DNA from: Pseudomonadota bacterium
Lineage (GTDB): Bacteria > Pseudomonadota > Gammaproteobacteria > Pseudomonadales > Pseudomonadaceae
Direction: 5' to 3'
Assembly (NCBI GenBank): GCA_023431055.1
Contig: JAEYXX010000075.1
Span: 1 to 22,267 of the forward strand
Length of the DNA stretch: 22,267 nt
The notes beneath the pieces are model-generated. The model was given only the letters and a program-made list of their open reading frames with translations, was not told where the DNA came from and ran no database searches. Below, one piece after another: positions 6,497 to 14,557 of this stretch (the first letter of the stretch is position 1; every line of letters starts with the position of its first letter). A program made the translations under genes and the position numbers.

Positions 6497-7969
6497 CTAG
6501 CGGAACGGCGGCTCGTCGAAGCTGCGCAACTTGCGCGAGTGCAGCGAATTGAGCTGGCTACGCATCAGCTCCAGCGCGGCGATGCCGATATGCAGGTGCT
6601 GCGTCACCGCGCGCTCGTAGAAGGCGCCCGCCGCACCGGGCAGCTTGATCTCGCTGTGCAGCGGTTTGTCCGATACGCACAGCAGCGTGCCGTAGGGCAC
6701 CCGCAGGCGATAGCCCTGGGCGGCGATGGTGCCGCTTTCCATGTCCACCGCTACCGCGCGTGACAGGTTGATCAACGGCCGTTCCTGGGCCCAGCGCAGC
6801 TCCCAGTTGCGGTCGTCGTAGGTCAGCACGGTGCCAGTGCGCAGGCGCTTCTTCAGCTCGTCGCCCTCTTCACCGGTAACCAGCTTGGCGGCTTCCTGCA
6901 GCGCCTGCTGCACTTCGGCCAGCGCCGGCAGCGGGATATGCGGCGGCAACACGCGATCGAGAATGCCGTCGCGACGCATATAGGCGTGGGCCAGCACGTA
7001 GTCGCCGATGGTCTGCGACTGCCGCAGGCCACCGCAGTGGCCGATCATCAGCCAGCAATGCGGGCGCAGCACGGCCAGGTGGTCGGTGATGTTCTTGGCG
7101 TTGGACGGGCCGACGCCGATGTTGACCAGGGTAATGCCGTGGCCGTCCGCAGCCTGCAGGTGGTAGGCCGGCATCTGATAGCGGTGCCAGACCACGTTCT
7201 CGATCACTGCCTGCATCTCGCCTTCAGCCATGCCGCGCTCGACCACCACGTTGCCCGGCAGCACCATGCGAGTGAAGCGCGAGTCCCCCACCAGCATATC
7301 CAGACCATGGCGGATGAACTGATCGACATAGCGGTGGTAGTTGGTCAGCAGAATCCACGGCTGCACATGGCGCCAGTCGCTGCCGGTGTAGTGCTGGATG
7401 CGCTTGAGCGAGAAGTCGGTACGTGCAGCGTCGAACAGTGCCAGCGGCAGCGGGTCGATGTTCTCCCAGTCGTACAGGCCATCGGCGGTGCCGTCGGTGG
7501 CGGCGGACAGGTCGGTGCTGGGGAACACTCGCGCCAGCTCGGCGGCGGTCACGCCACTGCCGGCCAGCTCATCGCCGCCCTCGACCACGTACGGGTAAGG
7601 AATATTCTGCTGGCTGCGGCCGACTTCCACACGCAGGGTGAAGTCATTCATCAACGGGCGCAGCTGCTCCAGCAGGTATTTGCGAAAGGCTGCCGGCTGG
7701 GTCACGGTGATGGCATAGGTGCCCGGCACCTGCACCTTGGCGTAGGCGCGCACGGTGGTCGGCACCTCGCCCTGGCACAGGTAGGTCAGGCGCAATTCGG
7801 GATAGCGGAACAGGCAGTGCTCGCTGGCATCCGGGCGGATGCGCTCCTTGAGGTAGCGTTTGAGCGCATGGCTCAGGGCACCAGTGGCTTCCTGGTGCAA
7901 CGCGGCGAGGCGGTCGACCGCCTCTTCGGGAGTGTGGGCAATGATGAAATCATCTGAGCAGGCTTTCAC
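6497..7969 (-). CDS. amn: AMP nucleosidase
   Basis: A 490-residue protein, close to E. coli Amn (484). It hydrolyses AMP to adenine and ribose 5-phosphate, adjusting the adenylate pool. The N-terminal part (to about 180) is the AMP-nucleosidase-specific domain. The C-terminal part is a nucleoside-phosphorylase fold, with VNIGVGPSNAKNITDHLAVLRP, MIGHCGGLRQSQTIGDYVLAHAYMRRD and AVDMESGTIAAQGYRLRVPYGTLLCVSDKP. I chose the GTG at 7969 because AGGAAG lies seven bases upstream of it. An in-frame ATG at 8029 would add 20 residues, has no ribosome site and lies in the tail of the neighbouring gene's terminator. It sits alone, convergent with the dehydratase gene. Confidence 0.92.
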   Translation of the reverse strand: MKACSDDFIIAHTPEEAVDRLAALHQEATGALSHALKRYLKERIRPDASEHCLFRYPELRLTYLCQGEVPTTVRAYAKVQVPGTYAITVTQPAAFRKYLLEQLRPLMNDFTLRVEVGRSQQNIPYPYVVEGGDELAGSGVTAAELARVFPSTDLSAATDGTADGLYDWENIDPLPLALFDAARTDFSLKRIQHYTGSDWRHVQPWILLTNYHRYVDQFIRHGLDMLVGDSRFTRMVLPGNVVVERGMAEGEMQAVIENVVWHRYQMPAYHLQAADGHGITLVNIGVGPSNAKNITDHLAVLRPHCWLMIGHCGGLRQSQTIGDYVLAHAYMRRDGILDRVLPPHIPLPALAEVQQALQEAAKLVTGEEGDELKKRLRTGTVLTYDDRNWELRWAQERPLINLSRAVAVDMESGTIAAQGYRLRVPYGTLLCVSDKPLHSEIKLPGAAGAFYERAVTQHLHIGIAALELMRSQLNSLHSRKLRSFDEPPFR

Positions 7970-8026
7970 GGCGCATCTTCCTGACTGAACGTTCGCGCCT
8001 ATCTTGCCTGCATCCTTGTGGCAAAA

Positions 8027-8060
8027 CATAGCGTGGCGACCGGGAATTCGGTCGCCACGC
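8027..8060 (-). terminator. Terminator hairpin after the cbiM-like gene
   Basis: A perfect 12-bp stem (GCGTGGCGACCG, 8031-8042, with 8049-8060) closes a 6-base loop just after the stop codon at 8066. On the minus strand it is followed by TATGTTTT. This placement separates the cbiM-like transcript from amn. Confidence 0.6.
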
Positions 8061-8065
8061 CACCA

Positions 8066-8749
8066 TCAGACGGCAGCCTGATGGAGGCGCACGTTGAACA
8101 GCGGCCCCTGGCTGAAACGCGACAGCGCCTTGGCTGCGGCCAGCACGCCCAGGTCGACCAGCGGCTCGATCAGGATCACGCTCATATAGGCCAGGCCGAA
8201 ACTGCCCACGGCTGCCAGGTTCTCGCTGGTAAAGCCATGGCCGTAGAAGGCCCAGAACGCCACCCAGGCGACGATACCGCCCTGGTAGGCGGTCGACAGC
8301 GCCAGTGCCTGCTTGTAGGAGAGATCGACGTAGGCGGTGCCCGGGGCGACGATACGCTTGGCCAGCAGACTGATGCCCCACAGCGGGATCAACAGAGTCG
8401 TGACGTTCATGCCGTACTGCGGCAGATCGAACTGGGCGAACAACAGGCCCTGCAGCAGCAGGCCTGCGGCCAGGCCGATGGCCGTGGCGCCGGCGCCGAA
8501 CAGCAGCAGCAGGGTCGAGCCAAGAATCAGGTGTACTTCGGAAACCCCCACCGGATGATGCGGCAATACCTCGAAGAAGCAGAATACCAGCGCGGTGGTC
8601 AGCAGGCTGCGCAGCGCCAGCGCGGTGACGCCGCCGTTGTCGCGGATGGCATCGCGTGCCAGTTTCGCGGTCAGGCCGAAGGCAGCGACCGCCGTTGCGT
8701 AGCTGAGGAAGATCTTGGCGCCTTCGACGACGCCCGGTTCGATATGCAT
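8066..8749 (-). CDS. CbiM-family cobalt/nickel transport permease
   Basis: A 227-residue integral membrane protein with about six hydrophobic spans. It begins MHIEPGVV, matching the CbiM/NikM N-terminus where the terminal amine and His2 bind the metal. It continues with a HHPVGVSEVHLILGSTLLLLFG segment corresponding to the conserved metal-site loop. CbiM is the substrate-binding component of ECF-type cobalt importers that supply cobalamin synthesis. The usual partners (CbiN, CbiQ and the ATPase CbiO) are not in this window, so it is solitary here. The ATG at 8749 follows AAGGAA with good spacing; the frame extends further upstream, but only into the riboswitch. The upstream cobalamin riboswitch supports a cobalt function. 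Confidence 0.82.
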   Translation of the reverse strand: MHIEPGVVEGAKIFLSYATAVAAFGLTAKLARDAIRDNGGVTALALRSLLTTALVFCFFEVLPHHPVGVSEVHLILGSTLLLLFGAGATAIGLAAGLLLQGLLFAQFDLPQYGMNVTTLLIPLWGISLLAKRIVAPGTAYVDLSYKQALALSTAYQGGIVAWVAFWAFYGHGFTSENLAAVGSFGLAYMSVILIEPLVDLGVLAAAKALSRFSQGPLFNVRLHQAAV

Positions 8750-8800
8750 GCAAGTTCCTTGGCCGCGCCCACCGCGCGACGAGTTGGAGGATCGATGGGG

Positions 8801-8978
8801 TCGATGGCAGGTCTCCTGGCTCACGGCTTGGCACTTCGCCCGCCTTCCCGACCGAAGTCAGTGGCATCCGGGCATCGCTCGCCGCTTACAGTTGCGGGGG
8901 CAGCCAGGGCATTGGCGGAATTCGCCGCACCCTGTTCCCTTTTCATCCACGTCACATGCGTGCACGCAGAACCATCGG
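8801..8978 (-). ncRNA. Cobalamin (AdoCbl) riboswitch
   Basis: On the minus strand the conserved elements appear in order: AAGGGAACAGGGTGCGG, then CTGCCCCCGCAACTGTAAGC, GATGCCCGGATGCCACTG, and the B12 box GCCAGGAGACCTGCC. The ends pair through CGATGG (near 8978) and CCATCG (8802-8807), forming P1. It precedes the cbiM-like gene by about 50 bases, with no terminator in between, so control is probably at translation, repressing cobalt uptake when cobalamin is plentiful. A second CCATCG copy (8793-8798) offers an alternative pairing. Boundaries are approximate. Confidence 0.93.
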
Positions 8979-9041
8979 CGGCAAGATTACTCGCCTGCTC
9001 GGCTAAAAAACAGCGTGCCGGTGATCACATTTGGGCCTCGC

Positions 9042-9473
9042 TCAGGTCGGCAGAGTCACCACGGCCATGGTCACCGAAGCCTTGCTGTACAGGCGTTTCT
9101 GGCCGTGTTCCTCGCCAAACACCTCGGCCTCGACCACTGTCGCCTGGCGCCCGGCCTTGAGCACCTCGGCGCGGCAGAACAACCGCGAGCTGCGCGCAGG
9201 TCGTAGCAGGTTGACCTTGAACTCCAGCGTCAGCACCGTCTGCCCTTCGGCCACCAGCGTCGCAGCAGCGGCACCGGCTGCATGATCGGCCAGAGTGGTT
9301 TGCACACCGGCGTGGATGAAACCGTTCTGCTGCAAGTGGCGCTGCTGGATATCCAGCTCCGCCTCGACCCACCCCGGACCACAATCAGTGGAACGAATGC
9401 CCAGATCGTTGATGAAATTGGCATCGGCGAAGCCTCGCTCGACCAACTCGCGATAACGCGGATGTGCTTGCAT
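9042..9473 (-). CDS. Hotdog-fold acyl-CoA thioesterase, PaaI type
   Basis: A 143-residue single hotdog domain. The active-site segment QQNGFIHAGVQTTLADHAAGAAA (about 48-70) has the Asn-Gly...His-Ala-Gly pattern and downstream Asp of the PaaI/thioesterase superfamily. These enzymes hydrolyse acyl-CoA or aryl-CoA esters; the substrate here is unknown. The ATG at 9473 follows GGAG. It starts 12 bases after the acyl-CoA dehydrogenase stop codon and forms the last gene of the TetR-dehydrogenase-thioesterase operon. The context suggests it acts on the dehydrogenase product or recycles CoA. Confidence 0.87.
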   Translation of the reverse strand: MQAHPRYRELVERGFADANFINDLGIRSTDCGPGWVEAELDIQQRHLQQNGFIHAGVQTTLADHAAGAAAATLVAEGQTVLTLEFKVNLLRPARSSRLFCRAEVLKAGRQATVVEAEVFGEEHGQKRLYSKASVTMAVVTLPT

Positions 9474-9485
9474 GCGGATCTCCGA

Positions 9486-11135
9486 TCAGGCCAGGTGCGG
9501 CGTGCTACGCGCCAGCAGCGCTTCGACGTCGACGCCACGCGGCAGTGTGCCATAGACGTGGCCCCGGCCCTCCAGGCGGCTGGCGATAAAGGCATCGGAG
9601 ACGGTGGCGTTGCCCGCCTCCAGCAGCAGCTTGGCCTGCAGCGCCACGGCCATGTCTTCGGTAAGCTGGCGCGCGCGGTACTGGATATCGGCGGTATCGG
9701 CAAAATCGGCTTTCAAACGCTGAATATGCGCCTTCAGGCGAACATCGCCGTGGCCGTCGCCCAGCTCGGCGAACAGCGCATCGAGTACGCCCGGCTCCTT
9801 GGACAATGCGCGCAGCACGTCCAGGCATTGCACGTTGCCCGAACCTTCCCAGATCGAGTTGACCGGTGCCTCGCGGTACAGGCGCGGCATGATGGTTTCC
9901 TCGACGTAGCCGGCGCCGCCCATACATTCGCTGGCCTCGTAGATCATTTCCGGTGCGCGCTTGCAGATCCAGTACTTGCCCACGGCGGTGACCAGGCGGG
10001 CAAATTTTTCTTCCTGCTCGTCATGCTGATGATCGAGCGCGCGGCCCATGCGCATGCACAGCGCCAGCGCGGCCTCGCTCTCCAGCGCCAGGTCGGCCAG
10101 CACGTTCTGCATCAGCGGTTGATCGACGAGCAGCTTGCCACTCACCTGGCGATGCGCGCAGTGGTGTGCGGCCTGGGTCAGGGCCTGGCGCATCAGGCTG
10201 CTGGAACCGACCATGCAATCGAAACGGGTCATGGCCACCATCTCGATGATGGTCGGCACGCCGCGCCCTTCCTCGCCGAGCATCCAGGCGAAGGCGCCGC
10301 GGTATTCCACCTCGCTGGAGGCGTTGGCCCAGTTGCCCAGCTTGTTCTTCAGGCGCTGGATGTAGAACGCGTTACGCGTGCCGTCCGGGCGGTGACGCGG
10401 CAGCAGGAAGCACGACAGGCCCTTGTCGGTGTAGGCCAGGGTAAGGAAGGCGTCGCACATTGGCGCCGAGCAGAACCACTTGTGGCCGACCAGCTCGTAG
10501 CCCTGCCCCGGCCCGCCAAGGCCGATGGGATAGGCGCGCGTGGTGTTGGCGCGCACGTCGGTGCCGCCCTGCTTCTCGGTCATGGCCATGCCGATGGTGA
10601 CACCGGCCTTCTGCTCCATCGGCAGGTTGCGCGGATCGTACTGCGTGGCAAGGATCTTCGGCAGCCACTGCTCGGCCACATTCGGCTGCAGGCGAATGGC
10701 CGGCACGGCGGCGAAGGTCATGGTCAGCGGGCAGCCGCTGGCGGACTCGGCCTGGCTGTGCAGATAGGAAAGCCCGGCGCGAGCGACGTGGGCACCGGCG
10801 CGCGGGTCGGTCCAGGGCAGCGACGGCAGGCCCTGCTCGATGGCGGTGCGCATCAGCTCGTGATAGGCCGGATGGAATTCCACCAGGTCGATGCGGTTGC
10901 CGTAGCGGTCATGACTCTTGAACACCGGCTTGTTCTCGTTGGCGAGAAAGCCCGCCTGCATCAGCGTGCCGCCGGCCAGCGCGCCATAGGCGCTCAGACG
11001 CTCTTGCGCCCAGCCGCCATCGTAGCGGCGCACCCACTCCTGCAGCGGCAGATCAAGACGGTAGAGGTTGGCACCGTCGAGGCTGGGCACCTGGTTGAAG
11101 ACCTCGTGAGTTTCGGCGTGCAGGCTGGGTTTCAT
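9486..11135 (-). CDS. AidB-like acyl-CoA dehydrogenase
   Basis: A 549-residue flavoprotein of the AidB branch, matching E. coli AidB (541, from memory) along its length: ETHEVFNQVPSLDGANLY at the start, CPLTMTFAAVP (135-145), GMAMTEKQGGTDVRANTTRA (182-201), LVGHKWFCSAP, AMTRFDCMVGSS and PRLYREAPVNSIWEGSGN (417-434). AidB binds FAD and DNA and is part of the adaptive response to alkylation; its enzymatic substrate is weakly defined. Here the gene is in an operon with a TetR regulator and a thioesterase, so fatty or branched acyl-CoA metabolism is an equal possibility. The ATG overlaps the regulator's stop (ATGA) and follows AAGGAGCC. Confidence 0.9.
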   Translation of the reverse strand: MKPSLHAETHEVFNQVPSLDGANLYRLDLPLQEWVRRYDGGWAQERLSAYGALAGGTLMQAGFLANENKPVFKSHDRYGNRIDLVEFHPAYHELMRTAIEQGLPSLPWTDPRAGAHVARAGLSYLHSQAESASGCPLTMTFAAVPAIRLQPNVAEQWLPKILATQYDPRNLPMEQKAGVTIGMAMTEKQGGTDVRANTTRAYPIGLGGPGQGYELVGHKWFCSAPMCDAFLTLAYTDKGLSCFLLPRHRPDGTRNAFYIQRLKNKLGNWANASSEVEYRGAFAWMLGEEGRGVPTIIEMVAMTRFDCMVGSSSLMRQALTQAAHHCAHRQVSGKLLVDQPLMQNVLADLALESEAALALCMRMGRALDHQHDEQEEKFARLVTAVGKYWICKRAPEMIYEASECMGGAGYVEETIMPRLYREAPVNSIWEGSGNVQCLDVLRALSKEPGVLDALFAELGDGHGDVRLKAHIQRLKADFADTADIQYRARQLTEDMAVALQAKLLLEAGNATVSDAFIASRLEGRGHVYGTLPRGVDVEALLARSTPHLA

Positions 11136-11773
11136 CGTATAGGCTCCTTGGCGCCGACGGCGCGCAGGCAGAAAGTGGCAAGGCTGGCGCTGACCTGATC
11201 CAGCGTCAGGCCGGTATGCCCGGCTTCACGGGCGGCACGGGCAGGGGGCGAAAGAGGCCCGACCAGCGCCTCGGCAATAGCCCCTACCAGGCAGGCAGCG
11301 GTGAGGCCGAGCTGGTCGACCTGGAACTCGCCGGTACGAACCCCATCCTCGAGCAGGTCGCTGAACAGTTCGGCATAGGCTTCGCGATAGAGCAGACGTT
11401 GCTCGTCGACTTCCGGGTCGACAGGCTCGGCGATCAAGGCAAAGGCCAGACGGCGGCTATGCCAGGCGCGCGCGGCGAATTGCTCAAGACCGAGGCGTAG
11501 ACGCGCGCTGGCAGTACCCGGCCCACGCAGGGCGGCGGCCAGGGCATCCACTTCACGCTGACTGGCCGCGGCGAAGACTTCGGCAGCCAGCTCCCCCTTG
11601 CTGCGAAAGTGGCGGTACAGGCTGCCGGTGGCGATACCAACGTCGTCGGCCAGCGGCTGCATGGTCAGGGCTGCGAAACCGCCGGCACTGACCCGCTCCA
11701 ACGCGCAATCGAGAATGCGTTGGCGCTGTGTCTGGTCGCGGTCGATTCGAGCTTCGGTGATACGGTAGGCCAT
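11132..11773 (-). CDS. TetR-family transcriptional regulator
   Basis: A 213-residue protein with an N-terminal TetR helix-turn-helix: QRILDCALERVSAGGFAALT, then LADDVGIATGSLYRHFRSKGELAAEVF (41-67). The remaining residues form the variable ligand domain. It is the first gene of the operon with the AidB-like dehydrogenase (4-base overlap) and a thioesterase, so it probably represses its own operon and may sense an acyl-CoA or related compound. Its ATG at 11773 forms the edge of a long inverted repeat containing two palindromic sites, the likely operator. From memory it corresponds to P. aeruginosa PA3973. Confidence 0.92.
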   Translation of the reverse strand: MAYRITEARIDRDQTQRQRILDCALERVSAGGFAALTMQPLADDVGIATGSLYRHFRSKGELAAEVFAAASQREVDALAAALRGPGTASARLRLGLEQFAARAWHSRRLAFALIAEPVDPEVDEQRLLYREAYAELFSDLLEDGVRTGEFQVDQLGLTAACLVGAIAEALVGPLSPPARAAREAGHTGLTLDQVSASLATFCLRAVGAKEPIR

Positions 11774-11822
11774 GGTCTGAATCCTGATTCATATCCAGCA
11801 GTGAATCAGGATTCAGACCATG
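11771..11822. promoter_or_regulatory. Twin TetR-type operators in a perfect 21-bp inverted repeat
   Basis: Two perfect 21-base arms (11771-11791 and 11802-11822) flank a 10-base centre. Each arm contains a 14-base palindrome of the form TGAATC-N2-GATTCA (11778-11791 and 11802-11815), starting 24 bases apart. Paired palindromes covering the start codon of a TetR gene are typical autoregulatory operators. Confidence 0.72.
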
Positions 11823-11832
11823 ACTAAAGGGA

Positions 11833-11860
11833 CGATTCGGCCAAATCTGCCGCCGAATCG
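11833..11860 (-). terminator. Hairpin after ladS
   Basis: CGATTCGGC (11833-11841) and GCCGAATCG (11852-11860) form a 9-bp stem with a 10-base loop, about 20 bases after the ladS stop codon. On the minus strand it is followed by TCCCTTTAG, a weak T run. It probably ends the ladS message before the TetR promoter. Confidence 0.5.
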
Positions 11861-11880
11861 GGAAGGAGCGCAGCGGGTCG

Positions 11881-14292
11881 TCAGAGCGGAGCAGCGCCGC
11901 CGGATACCAGCGGCGAGCGGCACAGCACCCAGTCATGCAGCAGTACGCGCAGTTCTTCGAACTTGACCGGCTTGGCCAGGTAATCGCTCATGCCCGCAGC
12001 CAGACAGCGCTCGCGATCACCGCTGTGACTGTGCGCGGTGATCGCCAGCACCGGCAGCTCGGCACAACCGGGCAGCGCGCGAATTGCACGGCAGGTGGCA
12101 AATCCGTCCATTACCGGCATCTGGCAGTCCAGCAGCACGGCATCGACGGTTTCGCCGCGTAGCAGCTCCAGCGCCTCGGCACCGTTGTCGGCAGTGCGCA
12201 CGCGGTAGCCCAGCTTGAGCAGCATGCCGCGCGTCACCAACTGATTGATCGCGTTGTCCTCGACGATAAGCACCGTGCATTGCTGGGCCTGGCGCAGCGC
12301 CACGCCACTGGGCAAACGCTGCGGGCGCAGTGCGGGCGCCGGTTGCTGCTCAGGCAGGCTCAGCGGCACGTTGAGGCGAAAGCGGCTGCCGACACCAGGC
12401 TGGGACTCGTGGCTGAGGCTGCCGCCGAGCAGATCGACCAGTTGCCGACAGATCGCCAGGCCGATACCCAGACCACCGTATTTGCGGGTCATGGAGCCAT
12501 CGAGCTGGTGGAAGCGCTGATACAGGTCGCCCTCGCTCTGGGCGAAGCCGATGCCGGTATCACTGACCACCACACTTAGCGGCAGGTTGTTGCCCGGGTT
12601 CCCGGTGCGCCCCACCTGCAGTGTCACACCACCTTCGTTGGTGAATTTGATGGCATTGTCCAGCAGGTAACCCAGCGCCTGCGCCAGCTTGGCGGCGTCG
12701 CCTTCGAAGATATCGGGCAGGCTGTCCTCCAGCTCCAGCGTAAACCTGAGGCCCTTGTCCTCGGCGCGCGGCGCGTAATGTGCGCGCAGGCCATCGAACA
12801 GGCCACGCAGGCTGAACGCCTCGTGCCGTGGGTAGAGCTTGCCGGCCTGCAGTTCGGTCAGGGCGAGAATGTCGTTGACCATGCGCATCATGTCGCGCGC
12901 CGAAGCGGCAGCGGTCTTCTGGTATTGCTCCAGTTCGACGTCCATCTTCACCGTCTGCATCAGTTCCAGCGAGCCGATCACGCCGTTCATTGGCGTGCGC
13001 AGTTCATGCGTGACAGTGGCGAGAAACTCGTCCTTGAAGCGGTTGCTGTCGGCCAGTTCCTGGTTCAGTGCCTCGAGCTTGCGCCCGGCCTCCTGAAGGA
13101 TCCGCGCACGCTCCTCCTTCATCGCATTGATGCGGTCGGCCAGCGCCAGCGACAGCAGGCCCACCTCCAGCGCCGAACCGATCTGGCTGGCGTACATGGT
13201 GAGAAAAACGTTGGGCAGATAGCCCAGCACCATCAGTGTGTTGACGGCGCCGCCGATGAGAAAGGCGGTCCAGGCGAAGATGAAGTAGCGCGCCACGCGC
13301 ATGCCGCGCAGCCAGGCGAGGATACCGGCGGCAAAGATCACCACGGTGAACAGCAGCGCAAGATAGGTCGCCAGGCGCAGTGCGGTGGCGTAACTGACGC
13401 TCAGCGCCAGCAGCATCACCACCACGCCACAAGTCATGAGCAACAGCAGCAGGCGGTCTACCCAGGGGCTGTGCTCGGCGGTATGCAGGAAACTGCGGGC
13501 GAACTGGCATCCGAACAGAGCGGCTGAGCCAATCAGGAAAGGGGTGGCGGCGTTGGCCCACCATGGGCTGTCGGGCCAGAAGTATTCGATGCCGGCGCCG
13601 TTGACCGATACCTGGTAAAGGCCAAACGAGGCGATATAGAGGATGTAATAGAGGTAGCTGGTGTCGCGCACACTGACGAAGATGAACAGGTTGTACACCA
13701 GCATCACCAGCAGCACGCCGTAGATGATGCCGAGCACATAGATGCGCCCTGGCTGCTGCTCCAGATAGGCGTTGGGCGCCCATAGCGTCAGCGGCGCCTG
13801 GATCGAACCCTGACTTTCCAGACGCAAGTAGACGCGCTTGGCCTGCCCCGGCTCCAGGTTCAGCTCGAACAGGTAGTTGTTCTGGCGGATCTGCCGGCTA
13901 TCGAACGGCAAGGCGTCGCCTGTGCGCTGCGCCAGGGCGAAGCTGCCGTCTTGGTCAGGGAGGTAAAGCTCGAGGTGATCGAGCGGCGGATAGGCCAGCT
14001 CCAGCAGCCAGTTGCGATCGCCTTGCGCCTGCTCGGGGCGATACTCCAGGTCCAGACGCAGCCAGAACACCGAGCGCGAATAACCGGCGTTGAGCACGGG
14101 CTTGTCATGCAGACGGAAGCTGCCCTGCACGGCCGGCGAGGCGATGTCATCGATACTGGCATCGCCGCGCACGTCCTCGAATACATACATGCTCTGGCCC
14201 AACGGCAATGCGCGTATGTGTTCGTCGAAGGTAACGGCACCCACCAGCGAGGAAAAAACGAGGCTCAACAAGAGCAGGAGCAGCCGGTACAT
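11881..14292 (-). CDS. ladS: LadS hybrid sensor histidine kinase
   Basis: An 803-residue membrane kinase. A signal/anchor segment (1-20) is followed by a periplasmic 7TMR-DISMED2 domain (about 25-180), a seven-helix 7TMR-DISM region (about 185-385), a short coiled coil, HisKA with the phospho-acceptor His429 (ATVTHELRTPMNGVIG), an HATPase domain (N box LLDNAIKF, G1 box SDTGIGF, G2 box YGGLGIGLAI) and a receiver domain with acceptor Asp722 and Lys774. The layout and the position next to thiD match P. aeruginosa LadS (PA3974), which stimulates the GacS/GacA pathway, raising RsmY/RsmZ and favouring biofilm. All phosphorelay residues are present. ATG 14292 was chosen over a TTG at 14304. Confidence 0.92.
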   Translation of the reverse strand: MYRLLLLLLSLVFSSLVGAVTFDEHIRALPLGQSMYVFEDVRGDASIDDIASPAVQGSFRLHDKPVLNAGYSRSVFWLRLDLEYRPEQAQGDRNWLLELAYPPLDHLELYLPDQDGSFALAQRTGDALPFDSRQIRQNNYLFELNLEPGQAKRVYLRLESQGSIQAPLTLWAPNAYLEQQPGRIYVLGIIYGVLLVMLVYNLFIFVSVRDTSYLYYILYIASFGLYQVSVNGAGIEYFWPDSPWWANAATPFLIGSAALFGCQFARSFLHTAEHSPWVDRLLLLLMTCGVVVMLLALSVSYATALRLATYLALLFTVVIFAAGILAWLRGMRVARYFIFAWTAFLIGGAVNTLMVLGYLPNVFLTMYASQIGSALEVGLLSLALADRINAMKEERARILQEAGRKLEALNQELADSNRFKDEFLATVTHELRTPMNGVIGSLELMQTVKMDVELEQYQKTAAASARDMMRMVNDILALTELQAGKLYPRHEAFSLRGLFDGLRAHYAPRAEDKGLRFTLELEDSLPDIFEGDAAKLAQALGYLLDNAIKFTNEGGVTLQVGRTGNPGNNLPLSVVVSDTGIGFAQSEGDLYQRFHQLDGSMTRKYGGLGIGLAICRQLVDLLGGSLSHESQPGVGSRFRLNVPLSLPEQQPAPALRPQRLPSGVALRQAQQCTVLIVEDNAINQLVTRGMLLKLGYRVRTADNGAEALELLRGETVDAVLLDCQMPVMDGFATCRAIRALPGCAELPVLAITAHSHSGDRERCLAAGMSDYLAKPVKFEELRVLLHDWVLCRSPLVSGGAAPL

Positions 14293-14557
14293 AGGTCCCC
14301 ACAAGCCCTGTCGAACGACATCGGGACCCCATTACCCCTCGATGATGTCGTCACGCACGGCAAACTTATAGTCGAATCGCGCTACTCTAGGGGCTGGCGT
14401 GGCGCTTTTCCAGATTCAGGCACCATCATGCTTCCCGGCCGAAACAGGGCGGCCCGGGCAAAACGCCTCTGCAGGGCCTGCGCCGCCGGTGCGCGACGGT
14501 TGTTCAGCCATACGCCCTGCAGCGATCAGGTGGTGGTTAGTGATAAGCTCGCGCACC
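14293..14557. promoter_or_regulatory. Divergent ladS-thiD intergenic region
   Basis: The 265-base gap should hold promoters for both genes. On the minus strand TATAAG (near 14365-14370) is a possible ladS -10 box, and on the plus strand TACTCT (near 14384-14389) is a weak candidate for thiD. I looked for a thiamine-pyrophosphate riboswitch and saw none of its conserved blocks (no CTGAGA). Confidence 0.35.

Noticed and set aside
7970..8029. N-terminal extension of AMP nucleosidase to the ATG at 8029
   Set aside because: No ribosome site, it lies within the tail of the neighbouring terminator, and the GTG at 7969 has a good AAGG-type site and gives the usual family length.
8989..9041. Intrinsic terminator after the thioesterase gene
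   Set aside because: There is a run of six T on the minus strand (about 9010-9005), but the sequence before it forms only a weak stem. It also overlaps the expected promoter area of the riboswitch transcript.
9282..11198. A 638-codon plus-strand frame
   Set aside because: It is the antisense shadow of the AidB-like dehydrogenase and part of the thioesterase, whose protein motifs are unmistakable. Long antisense frames are expected at this GC content.
14305..14557. Thiamine-pyrophosphate riboswitch before thiD
   Set aside because: Expected from the thiamine role of the operon, but the conserved CTGAGA and pyrophosphate-sensor blocks are absent.
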